Shown here one piece after another: positions 11,915 through 22,768 of a DNA stretch of 64,000 nucleotides. Positions within the stretch are counted from its first letter, which is position 1. Every line of letters starts with the position of its first letter. The translations under genes were made by a program, and so were the position numbers. Source of the DNA: Hippopus hippopus. Its lineage: Eukaryota; Mollusca; Bivalvia; Cardiida; Cardiidae. The notes beneath the pieces were generated by a model. The model made no database searches. It was not told where the DNA came from and worked only from the letters and a program-made list of their open reading frames with translations. The stretch covers positions 39,357,299-39,421,298 of the forward strand of contig OX328099.1 of the NCBI GenBank assembly GCA_946811185.2, read 5' to 3'.

Positions 11915-12395
11915 CTTGCGATTTGGAATCTAAGGGCTGAGTATCTAATGGCCGGTATTAAAAGTCCCTAATAGTACAGATCCCAATATTAAAAAGCACG
12001 TTATGTGCAATCTTCTGTTGATCCATAACACACAAGAAAAATTCTTCAGTTTTCCTTGATATCACAAAAGGTTAAGACAATAACTAAATAAAAGGTGATC
12101 ACAACGGATTTACAGCTCACATACATTATCCGACTGCAAGTTCAAATATTTACGACCAATTTTAAAAGGATTGACAAAGTGATAAACAATTATCCATAGA
12201 GAATATGTATTGTAACACAATGGGGACACTTTCTTCAGATTTTGGTGACCCTTCTGTCAACCTTCCTTGTTGTACAGTTGACAAACCTTGATAGTGACAT
12301 GCAACTAAAATTTTTGGTATTACAAAATAATAGGACAATTTGTCAGATACCCATTGTTGTCCAAATGGTGTTTTTGTAATAATTTCTATTTTGCC
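11915..12395. other. no gene called; weak minus-strand ORF
   Basis: A minus-strand ORF at 12162-12413 reads plausibly (KTPFGQQWVSDKLSYYF) but has no clear splice pair and runs into a family A copy. Confidence 0.3.
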
Positions 12396-12602
12396 TACCT
12401 TATCAGATAACAAATTTTTAGAACAATCAAAGTTACTGTATATTCAGAAGAAAAACTGAATGTAGCTTTAGAAGGCTAGAAAACATTGTGGGAAAAGGAG
12501 AAAATGCTGGTCACCAGCATTTTTTTTCTTTTTCCCACAATGTTTTCGAAAGTCTTTCACCTCAGGGCCATTAAAAATTGGAATTGTTTGGTATAGGCTT
12601 AA
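12396..12602 (-). mobile_element. family A MITE
   Basis: The central palindrome spans 12481-12548 with a C at the centre; the right arm carries a poly-T run. The right end GGTATAGGCTTAA keeps TTAA. A TTAA at the left end is not visible. Confidence 0.7.
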
Positions 12603-12712
12603 ACACTGTAAAGTAAGAACAGCAAACAGAAGCTGTTGCCCTTTTTACAGGTCTAATCTCAAGAAGAAAATGCTCAATCAAACATCGCCCCTTTTTTCCT
12701 ATAACCTTCTAG

Positions 12713-13239
12713 GTCAAAGCAGAGGCATTACCTCTATACAGAGAAAGTAGAAAGATCCTGTACAAATACATCAAATCTCAGCAATTAGCTGATTTTTTCC
12801 TAGCCTGCAAAGACAGCAAAATCATACTGAGAGGACTCAAAATCAAGCTCCTATCTCGAATTCAGGACCCGGAACTCCAAACACAATGGAACCGGATCCT
12901 TACTGAATCAGCGCTTCACCTAGTAGAATTACTCCTACTCTACTACCAAAGGAGAACTAATAACCTTGAAAAATTATACTACAGTACGAGGCAAAATCTA
13001 ATCAAGATTTGCTCTCAGGAGGAACAAGACAATGTTTCGAAAGCTCTTACCAAGATACACGAAAGGTTATCCACCACTTTCCGTATCACACACTCGAGGA
13101 TGTTAACTATCAAATAATTGAAATCATCCGCACCAACCCCGAGTCAAACAAGAGCACCACTTTCAGGCGCCAACGAGAATCTTACTGGATCTACCAACTA
13201 CACACTCTCTACCCGGTAGGGATTAACATCTCAGGATAG
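12713..13239 (+). pseudogene. retroelement-like coding relic in two frames
   Basis: From 12713 to 13117 one frame is open for about 134 codons without needing an ATG: helix-rich sequence with SQQLADFFLACKDSKIILRG, then IQDPELQTQWNRILTESALH and LVELLLLYYQRRTNNLEKLY. A second frame ends at 13239 with TTFRRQRESYWIYQLHTLYP followed by VGINIS. The W-I-x-x-L-x-T-x-x-P-x-G-hydrophobic-N pattern is typical of the extreme C-terminus of some reverse-transcriptase element proteins. No reverse-transcriptase core lies between them, so this looks like an internally deleted copy or a decayed fragment. Exact family unresolved. Confidence 0.5.
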
Positions 13240-13447
13240 CCGGGAAACCTGCACTCAGCCAATTTTTTCTTCAAAGCAGAGGTAAGCTTTGACAATATCA
13301 GCATATGACATTTAATCAACAACGTAAGTACTTTTGTTGCTTCAAAATAGCTTTCTGTTACTGAAAGGACATTTTTCAATTCCGCAAAATTAGTATGTAA
13401 CATTAAACAATTAAATGAAAGTTCATCATTTCTAAAGTATTACAATT

Positions 13448-13686
13448 TTAACTCTCTACCAATTGAAAAAAAAAAAGTAGGCTGGTCAAAACCAAAAACA
13501 GTTGCAAATGGTCAATAACAACTGCATCAAATGATATTTGCCTCTGAAAAGGTAAAAATCCCATGTTAAAAAAAAAAAAGAAGAAGAAAATGCTGATTAC
13601 ACGCATTTTCTACTTTTCCCAAAATATTTTCAAAAGCTATCTTCCTCAGGGTGGCAAAATGATTGGCTTGTTTGGTTAAGAATTAA
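13448..13686 (-). mobile_element. family A MITE, degenerate
   Basis: TTAACTCTCTACC start and a GGTTAAGAATTAA end; the left palindrome arm is largely replaced by poly-A. Confidence 0.55.
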
Positions 13687-13710
13687 AAATAGGAAGTTCT
13701 GATTGCTGCT

Positions 13711-13951
13711 TATTTTACCGTACCAGACGACAAAATTTTATACGCATCCAAGTTCAAAGCGCTTGCAGACAACACATTCAGTGTAGCTTACACAATGAAA
13801 TTTGTCTTTGAAAAGGTAGTAAACATTGTGGAAAAAAAAGAATATGCTGGTAACCAGCATTTTCTCCTATTCAAACATCATCATTGTTTTCAAAAAACCT
13901 TTCCCTCAGGGTTGTTAAAATGCAGGATTATTATATATGGTAAAGGGTTAA
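13711..13951 (-). mobile_element. family A MITE
   Basis: The right end GGTAAAGGGTTAA is intact. The palindrome is interrupted by a CATCATCATTG insertion in the right arm. Confidence 0.65.
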
Positions 13952-14311
13952 AACAATAATCATAAAGCTGTGTAAACGGATTCCAGTTTTGTAGAAACCA
14001 GTGAATAAAGCTACTGAACTAAAGTATGAATGAAAAAATCTAAGTAAAAATTGTAATTCTTTTGTAGCTTTGTCAGAAGAAGAATGAGTGACAACAATTC
14101 ACTAATTAACGAATGAAATTGAGGTTTTTACTTTGCTCCAGTATAGTGTTGAAAACACTGTATGAGAGGGTTCAAGAGACATTTCATGCTTGAAAAATAT
14201 AGAAGACACGTGAAAACCTGCCAAAAAAAAAAACCTAAGAGTAAAAAGACAGTGGAATCCAGATTTTTGAGCATATATTATTTAAAATATTTGTCTTTAT
14301 GTTGCTTTAAT

Positions 14312-14546
14312 TTAACCTTCTATCAAACAATCCTGTAGTTTGAAGGCCCTGATGAAAAAGCCTTTTGAAAGCATTGCGGGAAAAGGAGTAAATGCCTATA
14401 GCTAACAAAGTTTTCTAGCCTTTTACAAAACCTTATCATCATTTACAAACCTTATCATCTCACCACTTCAGCTATGTTTAATTTTTTGACTGCAAATACT
14501 TTCAAACTGGACAAGCCAAAAGTTATATTGTCTGGTATAGACTTAA
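14312..14546 (+). mobile_element. family A MITE, first of a chain of three
   Basis: Starts TTAACCTTCTATCAAAC. The centre is broken at ATGCCTATAGC. Its terminal TTAA (14543-14546) is also the first TTAA of the next copy. Confidence 0.65.
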
Positions 14547-14749
14547 CCTTTTACCAAATACTCCCCAGTGTTTACGACCCTAAAGTAGATGGCTTGGATA
14601 ACATTGTGGGAAAAGGAGAAAGTGCTGGTATCCAGCATTTTCTCCATTTCCCATAACATTTTCCACTACTTGACCCACATCTGAATTGTTCTCTACTGAT
14701 GCTTTGGATTTGGACACCTCCAAAGTTTTGTTGTTTGGTAAAGAGTTAA
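14543..14749 (+). mobile_element. family A MITE, middle of a chain of three
   Basis: Shares TTAA with both neighbours. The palindrome is nearly intact (GTGCTGGTATCCAGCA); the right arm is shortened. Confidence 0.7.
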
Positions 14750-14974
14750 TCCTTAACCACACGACAAGATTTTAGACTTGCTTAAATCCAAAGCTTTTGT
14801 AGATGACAAAATAATTGTGACTCAAAAATAAAAATTGGCTTTGGGAAGGGTAGAAAACATTGTGGGAAAAGAAGAAAATGCTTGTTTCCAGCATTTTCTC
14901 CTTTTCCCACAATGTTTTCAAAAAGCTTCTTCCTCATGGTTGTTAAAACTCCGGATTGTATGGTAAAGGGTTAA
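14746..14974 (-). mobile_element. family A MITE, last of a chain of three
   Basis: Opposite orientation to the two before it. Starts TTAATCCTTAACCACACGAC and ends TATGGTAAAGGGTTAA. The palindrome is well kept. Confidence 0.72.
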
Positions 14975-15215
14975 ACAATATATTTGACCAATTTTTTAAT
15001 TCAAAAAATCTGATATTTGGTTACGTAGTATCATTAAGATATCTCTCTCTTTATACACAATGTTTTTTTTGAAACATCAAGACTGTTATTTTGATTTAAA
15101 AAAAAAGTTTCAAAAAAACGATGTGATTGAATTAAATACGGTGTTTAGATTATTATTATTGTGATTACAACTTGAATTATCACTGTTTCATAGACGCCTA
15201 ATCATAGGTTATTTA

Positions 15216-15394
15216 AGAAATAATCTTCTTTCTATCGTGGTTTCTCGTTCAATAAACCACAGTAACTGTTGTGAGTTACGAGGCACAATAAATAATCTAC
15301 GAGGGAGATAGCCCGAGTGGGTTATTCATTGCGCCTCATAACTCACAACGTAGTTTATTGATCGATAAATCACGATAAAGAGAAGATTATTTCT
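15216..15394. mobile_element. foldback element, inner inverted repeat
   Basis: AGAAATAATCTTCTTTCTAT on the left faces ATAAAGAGAAGATTATTTCT on the right. The pairing continues inward through TCGTG/CACGA and TGAGTTACGAGGC/GCCTCATAACTCA. No ORF. Confidence 0.7.
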
Positions 15395-15614
15395 ATTCTA
15401 ACATGACCAACTGTTAATGAAAGGAAAACAAGTTCATACTTACAGTAAAAATGCGGATGTAAATTATATTCCATTGAATAACTTACTCACTTACTTTATA
15501 CAGAATGACGTCACTCTATATAGAATGACGTCATTCTATACAGAATAACGTAGATTTTACTACGCTTTCGTTGCACTGTGTTTATAGTGCCGAATTCATG
15601 TGTCATGTTAGAAT
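15395..15614. mobile_element. second inverted-repeat element abutting the foldback
   Basis: ATTCTAACATGAC (15395-15407) is inverted exactly at 15602-15614. The left arm directly touches the foldback at 15216-15394, so the two may be halves of one composite element. It encloses the CRE-bearing 20-base repeats at 15501-15560. Confidence 0.6.
15501..15560 (+). promoter_or_regulatory. 20-base tandem repeat with two perfect CRE/ATF palindromes
   Basis: Three 20-base units; the first two contain TGACGTCA (15506-15513 and 15526-15533) and the third is mutated to TAACGTAG. TGACGTCA is the known CREB/ATF palindrome. Function here is unproven. Confidence 0.45.
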
Positions 15615-16287
15615 AAATACTTACCCATGCTATTTTCATGGCTGGGATGATCTCAGAACAACAAAAATCTTTGATATAAAGTTAATCAAACAGATTTGCT
15701 TTCTGCAGTATTAACCATTCTTTATTTTCAACATCAGTGTTAAATGACTTGTGAAAGCTTATCCTTTAAGTCTGAAGAATGAAAGGCTGATTGATCAAAT
15801 CTTGAACAGAAAGTGACTGAATCTGCTCTGTGTATTTTTCAAATCTAAATACTAAACAAAACATAGCTTCTGTTTAAATTAGCTCCAATCTTCAACTTTA
15901 ACTATCTATTTATCAATCTAGGAAATTAGGAAAAAGGTTGTCATTAAGTTCTGACACAGCCACATTTCTTTAACTTTCAAATGAAGGGAGGGAACTAATA
16001 TACATATTAAAAACTATCTTTCAGAGTTGTAGCCCCAAGAACAATTGCCAATAAACAACCATACCCTTTGTTTTTTCTCACTTTATTCCAAAGTCTGTCA
16101 AGTCAGTTGAACCATGAGGTTGAAGGTTAAGCAATGGTCCATTCTTTCATATTACACATGCAGCTCTGCTATGTATACAGAACAGTCAACAAAATCATAT
16201 ATACATATCAAAACACTACTCATTTATCTGAATAATCCAAAACAAGAGAAATACTGTATAAGAAAAAAATTGAAGTGATGATCTTTC

Positions 16288-16470
16288 CTAAACCCTTTAC
16301 AACACAATCTAGCATTTCAATGACACAACCAATATTTTCTCCTTTCTCTACAATTTTTTTCTACCATTTCAGTGACAACTTCTATCATTATGACACACAT
16401 TTAATATTTCAACTTCAAATACTTTTCATTTGGATCAGTCTAAAATTTTATTGTTTGGTAATGATTTAAA
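16288..16470 (+). mobile_element. family A MITE, palindrome half lost
   Basis: CTAAACCCTTTACAACACAA start. Most of the left palindrome arm is deleted, leaving ATTTTCTCCTTTCTC. It ends 9 bases before the donor hexamer of exon 16485-16969, so it lies in that intron. Confidence 0.6.
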
Positions 16471-16484
16471 TGTAAAGAACTTAC

Positions 16485-16969
16485 CACTCCTCTACTGTCT
16501 TTTTGTTTACAGCTCTTCTTTGTTTTTCTGATCCACACCTTTTATCTTCCTGCTTTGTGGAGCCTAAAAGTGAGGGAGAGCTCTCTGGAGTTTCTGACAA
16601 ACATCTCATCTTGTCCAAAACAACTCTGGTCTCGTGACGAGGAGTCATATTGGCTGGAGCATCTATTTTTTTACCTTCCATTTCTAGCAATCTCTCATGC
16701 TTCTTAGACAGGTGATCAATTAGTTCTTTAACAGTTGGTATTCTGTTTGGTTTGGTCCGTCGTACCATTCGTACACGAACACCATGATCATTATACAGCC
16801 TATCCAATATGTGGCTACCACTCGGTAACTGCACAGAACCACTTCGATGAGATATACGCCGCAATGTTTGATCAGCAAGTTCTCGTTCATGAGAACTTGC
16901 ATCTCCAGAATCAAGTTTCATGTCAGCTACAGACCAAATGATCTTGTCCCCCATCTTTATAACGATGTT
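16485..16969 (-). CDS. internal exon of an unrecognised protein (basic, Ser-rich)
   Basis: The minus strand shows a strong pyrimidine tract ending TCTCTCTCTAG (AG at 16970-16971), then an open frame starting NIVIKMGDKIIWSV, then a G/GTAAGT donor (16479-16484). It is 485 bases, enters in phase 0 and leaves with two bases of a split codon. Notable pieces are ELADQTLRRISHRSGSV (an RRxS kinase-type site), GVRVRMVRRTKPNRIP, and a predicted helix around VKELIDHLSKKHERLLEMEG. The ATG at 16954 is in frame, but the good acceptor just upstream argues for an internal exon. This is the most protein-like single-copy sequence in the window. I do not recognise the family. Confidence 0.7.
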
Positions 16970-17704
16970 CTAGAGAGAGAAAATACTAATATTGCCTCCA
17001 TCTAACAGATCACAGGTTTTTTTTCAAACTCTTACACACTTGACTGAAAATATTTTTCAATATTTATCTTTTTCAATATTATACTTTCTTCTGGCATTAT
17101 TTTATTTGTTCATCCAATTGAGTAAATTTACACTATACATTGAATACTGAGTGTTTATGAATGCCATCTCTAAATACCACCTGTAGGAAGGACTGATGAC
17201 AACATATTACTAAAGCTAACTTTCAGTTCATTTCTTATTCAAGGCTGATTGCAAAAGGGAAAATTGTTATCAAGAAGTGCTGTTAAACTGCAATATTTTG
17301 ACAAAAAAAATGAATCCATGGAAAACACTCAGCATGATGGGCAACTTCTTGTGACTTCATTCGTGACTTAGACAAAAAACAGACAGCAATGACAATGCAG
17401 TCTTGTCACTGATCTGTGCTGTCTAATATGGTGAGGCACTCAGGCCAGAGCTGCTTACTGAATTTGCCAAAATTCAGTCTCAGGACTAATTAATGTCCAT
17501 TTATTTGGAAGTTCAACACTTATGTGTTTGCTCTCATGATATCAGTACGTCAAATGTTATTCACAGAGAAGGAGGAGAAGAAGAAGCAAAAATATTATGA
17601 CAAACAGAAAAAGTACTTGTTTCATGCAATCTGCGGTAGATGTGTCAATTATGCAAATGAAATTTGAGCTTTTACTGAAGTTATAAAATCATGGAGATCA
17701 AAAG
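16970..17704. other. no gene seen
   Basis: Intron-like sequence upstream of exon 16485-16969 on the minus strand. Confidence 0.4.
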
Positions 17705-18316
17705 TAAAGGTTTGGTCACACAGAGCTAACGGACGAGTAACGGATAAAAAGTCATTTTATCCATTCGTATCCGTTTTATGTCCATTTCTTATCCGATGAA
17801 TCCGCTGCTTGTCCGGCGACGTCCGGTGATGTCTGTTCCATCCGGTGGGAAGTTTTGAGCATGTCAAAAAATTTCCACCGGACAAAACGGACAGAGACGT
17901 GCAAATAAAAGACTTTGGATGCATCTGACTATTTATACCCTCTGCATGTCATGTGTCCAGTATGTTCCTCGTACGTTGGTGTTCGGTACATTTCCGTTCA
18001 TTGTACGTTGGAAGAACGTTTTGTCCGGTTCTCATGTGTTGCACTTCCATTTTATCTGGTACAAGTCCATTACTTGTACGGTGATACCCGTTAATAGACC
18101 GTTTATTATCTGGTACATATCCGGTAAACATGCGATTTTTACATTACATGTGCGGTACTCGTGCTGTCATTGTGTGGCTTCTTCGCTCCACACACCGATA
18201 GCGTGAGCCTCGAGCGGCAGAGGATATGAATTTTGTCACCGGATAACCGAATTCTGCATGTTTTTGTCTGTTTTCCCTCCGTTACATATCCGTTAGCCGG
18301 TCTGACCAAACCTTAA
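17705..18316. mobile_element. Harbinger-like MITE with TAA duplication
   Basis: Terminal AGGTTTGGTC (17708) is inverted at 18304-18313, flanked on both sides by TAA (17705-17707 and 18314-18316). Subterminal GCTAACGGA and CCGTTAG extend the inverted ends. PIF/Harbinger elements duplicate a three-base TWA target, so this fits a non-autonomous member. The inside is GC-richer than the neighbours and repeats CCGTT/CGGT words. A 95-codon ORF inside has no recognised domain. Confidence 0.65.
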
Positions 18317-18501
18317 GGAGTTAATGAAATTTTTGTTTGCCTCAAAGAAAATGAAAATCATCATGTGATTATCTATGCACTTCTTAGTTCATTTCAAGTA
18401 AACTGAAACTACTACTATTCACTTAAAATCAGAAATTTACAATGATATACTTTGTACCTTAACATCAAATTTGAAAAAGTTCTGTTTAAGAAATTACCCA
18501 A

Positions 18502-18708
18502 TTAATCCTTTACCACAAAATCCTGAGTTCTAGCGACCCTGGCTGACAGATTTTCTGAAAACACTGTGAGAAAAGAGCATTTTCTCCTTTTTGCACAATG
18601 TTTTCTACCTTCTCAAACCAAAATTTCATCGTTTAGGTGACAATTTTTCATCTGCAAATGCTTTCAGTTTGGACGGGTCTAAAATTTTATCATGTGGTAA
18701 GTGGTTAA
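18502..18708 (+). mobile_element. family A MITE
   Basis: TTAATCCTTTACCACAAAAT to CATGTGGTAAGTGGTTAA. The palindrome has collapsed to GAGCATTTTCTCC. Confidence 0.7.
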
Positions 18709-19261
18709 AGTTTCAGTCTATCATAGCTCTCTGAGGGTGAAACAAGGCAGTGGTAAAATTGTCAAAGAAAATGAATGACACAAATCTGTTTAGTTTACTA
18801 CACTGCATCAATTTACCTTGACCTATCCAATATTTCATTTTAGATTCCAAATATCAAACATTAAAAATTTTCCTCGTTTAAAAGTCCTCAATTAATCACA
18901 CATATTATGAAATTAAAGTTTGATATGTATCTACAATTGAAAAACATATCGGAAATACTATCAAAGATCATTGATCATTTTGTTCATGATACCACAGGGA
19001 CAATGTCACTCGGTAAATTACAAACTCTTAGCAAGCCAAGGGCTGTATAAGGTGATTTTCAGCCTGTATTGATCAAGATCAGAACTTACACAAGGCACAG
19101 CCTGATCTTAGATTTCCTAATTAGGTTATTTTCTGCAAGAATGTTGCCCCCCTAACATGCATAGACTGTTATAATTTGGGTCTTTTGTTTGAAATGAAAT
19201 GTTGATTTCATTTATCTAGTAAATCTAAGGGTCAACCCCTTCCTATATGGTAATTATCTCT

Positions 19262-19491
19262 TTAACCCTTTCCCAAACAATCCCTGGTTTTTACGGGTCA
19301 GGAATAGAAGCCTTTTGAAAACATTTGTGGGAAAAGGAGAAAATACTGGTAACCAGCATTTTCTCCTTTTCCCACAATGTTTTCTACCCTATCATATAGA
19401 AAAATCATCTTTTTAGCAACTGTTAATTTGTCATCTGCAAAATGCTTTCAATTTGGTCTGGTCCAAAATTTGCCATTTGGGAAAGGGTTAA
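19262..19491 (+). mobile_element. family A MITE, first of a pair
   Basis: TTAACCCTTTCCCAAACAAT start; the palindrome is nearly perfect with one extra T in the left arm. It shares TTAA 19488-19491 with the next copy. Confidence 0.75.
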
Positions 19492-19692
19492 TGGATGACA
19501 AAACTTCAGACCTGTCTAAATTGAAAGTGTTTGCATACAAGAATATGCTCATACAATTTATCTTTGAAAAGGTAGAAAACATTGTGGGTAAAGGTGAAAA
19601 TGCTAGCAATCTGCATTTACCTCTTTTCCCATGAGATTTTCAAATGTTTATCACCATATGCTGTAAAAACATTGGATTCTCTGTGAAAGAGT
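19488..19692 (-). mobile_element. family A MITE, second of a pair
   Basis: Inverted relative to the copy it adjoins. The centre is worn (GCTAGCAATCTGC) and the right end has lost TTAA. Confidence 0.62.
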
Positions 19693-20539
19693 CCTTGCAG
19701 AGGATAAATATTGAAAGAATATGAGTATCAGAGAAACTGCTCATCACAAGGTTAACTCTGTCAATGGTTCATGTTAAAAAAGGAAAATTTCCTTTCAATC
19801 AATTATTTGTTTTTTCTGTCGTCTTGTACTACTTTACAATATGTCTAAATGAGCCACAGCTGTAATGGGTTTGTTGAAGGCCTTGAGTACACAGGCATAC
19901 AGAACAAGTTAGGTTATTGTGACCCCTGTTTTGTGCACTGATGGCCTTTTCATGTGGAAATAATGAGTTATTTGTAAACAATGTGTCTGTAGTAAGCTTA
20001 TTAAATCAATAGATATCTACTTTTATTTATTTTTTCTACAGCTCAACTTTAATCTATTACCAAAGGAATATAACTTTTCAAGTCCCTGCAGCTGACAGCT
20101 CTTGATACCATCAGTTGCTTTTGTAAAAGCTTTTTTCTCACATCCTTCGTAGGCAAAATACCAGGCATGTTCATATATGAATGCATATTCGGCTTTACCT
20201 TGCCCAGTAATGCAAAATTACCTGGAAATCAAGATTATTGGGTAGATATAGATGTTAGTTTTACTTTGATACAACATCTGTTACAGTTTGCAGACTTCAA
20301 CTGTGTCTGTTGCTTGCTTTACATTGTAAACTAATACAAGAATGTTTGGTTAATTATCATAGTATGCCCCTGACATGCAGTCCTAAATTAAGAATCACTC
20401 TATTCACAGCATAGGCTATAAAGAGATTTTGATCAAAGTAACTATGTTCTGTTTAAAGGCATAATGCATTGTCTTTTTCTAAGTTTCTGCTAAGTTTTAC
20501 AACACTAAAGTTCTTTGAAAACTCAAGAAATATTTAAGA
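19693..20539. other. no gene seen
   Basis: AT-rich. No repeat recognised. Confidence 0.45.
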
Positions 20540-21081
20540 CTAGAAGATTGCCCAGGGGCAACATGTCAAGCCCGCCATGGGAGATTTTAAATGGCACATC
20601 TACTTATGAAGGAGAATAATTGTGCCAAATTACATTTGAATCCATCTAAAACAGAGAATTTTTGGCTCAAACATGCTCTATTAATGACAACTTTATCATA
20701 TGACCTTTCAGTGTGACCCTGACCTTAGACCTACCTGTACAAATGATTCAAATAGAAATTCTACTAGTAAAGGACAGCACTTGTGTAAATTATTTTTAAA
20801 TCCATTGATAAATGTAAAAGTTGTAGCTCTGACAAGCTCTCTTTAAGATATTTCTTTCATTTGACACGTAAGTGTGACCTTGACCTTGGACCTACCTGAA
20901 CAAATGTTTCAAATACCACTTTTATTGGTAGAGGAGAACACTCCTGTAAGATTATTTTGAAATCCATCTATAAATGTAGAAGTTCTGGTTCAGAGAAATT
21001 TGGACTGACAGACACATGCACACACCCACACACGCACAGACACACACACACACCAAAGTGTCAATTTGACAACTATGTCTC
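20540..21081 (+). mobile_element. two-monomer pearl-like element with CA microsatellite
   Basis: Two units of roughly 190 bases share TGTGACCTTGACCTTGGACC / TGTGACCCTGACCTTAGACC and AAATCCATCTATAAATGTAG. They end in a CACACA run at 21005-21055 and CTCGCTAGACGCAAGCGGGC. The left start near CAGGGGCAACATGTCAAGC is approximate. The mariner relic follows at once. Confidence 0.6.
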
Positions 21082-21425
21082 GCTAGACGCAAGCGGGCTC
21101 AACAAACCACAACAGGTTTGGCCAATGTCAGATTACTGCATAACAATGCGTCATTGCACAAGGCATCTATTGTACAAGACTTCCTGAGGCAGAAAAAGGT
21201 TGTGTTCTCTCACCCTCCCCATTTGCCTGACCTTTCCCAGGGTGACTTCCTTTTATTCCCAAAGTTCAAGAAAACACTTCAGTTTGAAAGTCTGTCAAGT
21301 GCAATCAGCTTCGTTCTGCAGTATTCCAGAGCCTTCATAGTTTATCTAGAAAAGACTATGAAAATGCCTTCAAGGACTGGATCAGAAGACTAAAACTGAT
21401 GACTGCTATGAGGTGGCTTAATAAA
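21082..21425 (+). pseudogene. mariner-type transposase relic, C-terminal part
   Basis: Plus-strand frames give QQTTTGLANVRLLHNNASLH, then HPPHLPDLSQGDFLLFPKFK, matching the mariner C-terminal catalytic region, which normally carries LLHDNA and HPPYSPDLAPCDFFLFP. After a frameshift near 21300, the FKDWIRRLK tail follows. The aspartate usual before the Asn-Ala motif is Asn here, a loss expected to abolish catalysis. The N-terminal DNA-binding part is absent; the relic begins right after a pearl-like element. Clearly dead. Confidence 0.8.
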
Positions 21426-22539
21426 ATTTTCACTGAAATCTATCAAGCATACATATTTGTGCTTACATGCATCAATATTTGAACATTCCTCATTCTGTCC
21501 TCCTAAATCATTTCTATTTTGCCTCAATTATCAATCTCATAATACTATCACACTAGTAGGACATCTTTAATTAAAATTTAAGATGATAGGTTAACCTATT
21601 ACCTGAAATGCAAATTTTAGGATTATTTCAAGGCTAAGAATGCACTGCAACTCGAGCTACTCCCATAATTATTCCTATTAGTATAGATCAAGATTTTGAG
21701 GATGGCACAGACTGTGCAATATGATCTTGGATCTCACTGACTAACATCTAGCTGTTCAGCAGTGAACCTTAGAACATCTTCATCGAGTGACAATTGGTGA
21801 AACTGCAACATAATGAGCAAATCTCCATTGGTCATACATTTTAGTTGGAGCTCTTTCTTTCAATTTATTATTGTGTCAGTGATACTACGCAAGTTGATCT
21901 TGCAAAGTCAAAAGTTTGCGCATGACTGCTGATAGAGATTGTAAGTATGTTCCTATACTTTGAACCCATTGTGAGGGACTTGGGATGACTACAGAATGTG
22001 TATTGACCAATTAATATTTATACTAATCTAATAACACCATAGTCAAAGACTAGCAAGAAGACAGAATGTCTCAGCAAATCAGACTGGCTAGTCTTGAAGA
22101 TTGATATTAAAACTGATTTTGATTAGTTTGTGAATATTGTCTGAGGTGTTTCATGACTATGAATGTAGATCAAGATCAATGAAAGCTAACAAAGCTCATA
22201 AAAAGGTTTCACAAGATCTAAGGCTTTAAAATGCAAGGCAAATTCAATAGGCAGAATACCAGATGTATTGATCTTGACTTGAGAGACTGGCTGATGAAAA
22301 GTTTATATCTGCTAATTACATGCATTTTATGGAGTTCATGATGAAATGAAATGCCAATGGGATTACTGAAATCATTTTATTGTTCATAGAATTTCTCTTT
22401 CCTATTGACCTATGATATGGATCTATTATAAGTTTCCTTTTTGAATTCAATTTCAAAATGAGTGTACACCTTTAGTTCCATGTCTGGCTGATAAGCCAAC
22501 TCCCACCATGCATACTGGTTTGATCGTTGTATGCTTAGC
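21426..22539. other. no gene seen
   Basis: Holds a worn family B core near 21690-21745 and the GACTAGC palindrome at 22048. Confidence 0.45.
22048..22093. repeat. GACTAGC palindrome, copy 2
   Basis: GACTAGCAAG faces GACTGGCTAGTC. It is shorter and more worn than copy 1. Confidence 0.45.
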
Positions 22540-22768
22540 TTAACTCTTTACCACACGACAAAAAAATGGACTGGTCTAAATTGAAAGTATTTGCAGATGA
22601 CAATTTAAATGAAGTTCAAATGACAGAATTCATCTTTGATGGAGTAGAAAACATTGTTGGAAAAGGAGAAAATGCTGGTCACCAGCATTTTCTCCTTTTC
22701 CAACAATGTTTTCAAAAGGCCTTTTCCTCAGGGTCGTTAAAACTCGGGATTGTGTGGTAAAAGGTTAA
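22540..22768 (-). mobile_element. family A MITE with matched arm changes
   Basis: TTAACTCTTTACCACACGAC to TGTGTGGTAAAAGGTTAA. Both palindrome arms carry the same departure from the canonical copy (TTGTTGG opposite CCAACAA), so perfect pairing is kept. Confidence 0.78.

Noticed and set aside
12162..12413. Minus-strand ORF with KTPFGQQWVSDKLSYYF
   Set aside because: Composition is plausible but no acceptor/donor pair fits, and one end runs into a family A element.
17919..18206. 95-codon ORF
   Set aside because: Lies entirely inside the Harbinger-like MITE and resembles no transposase.
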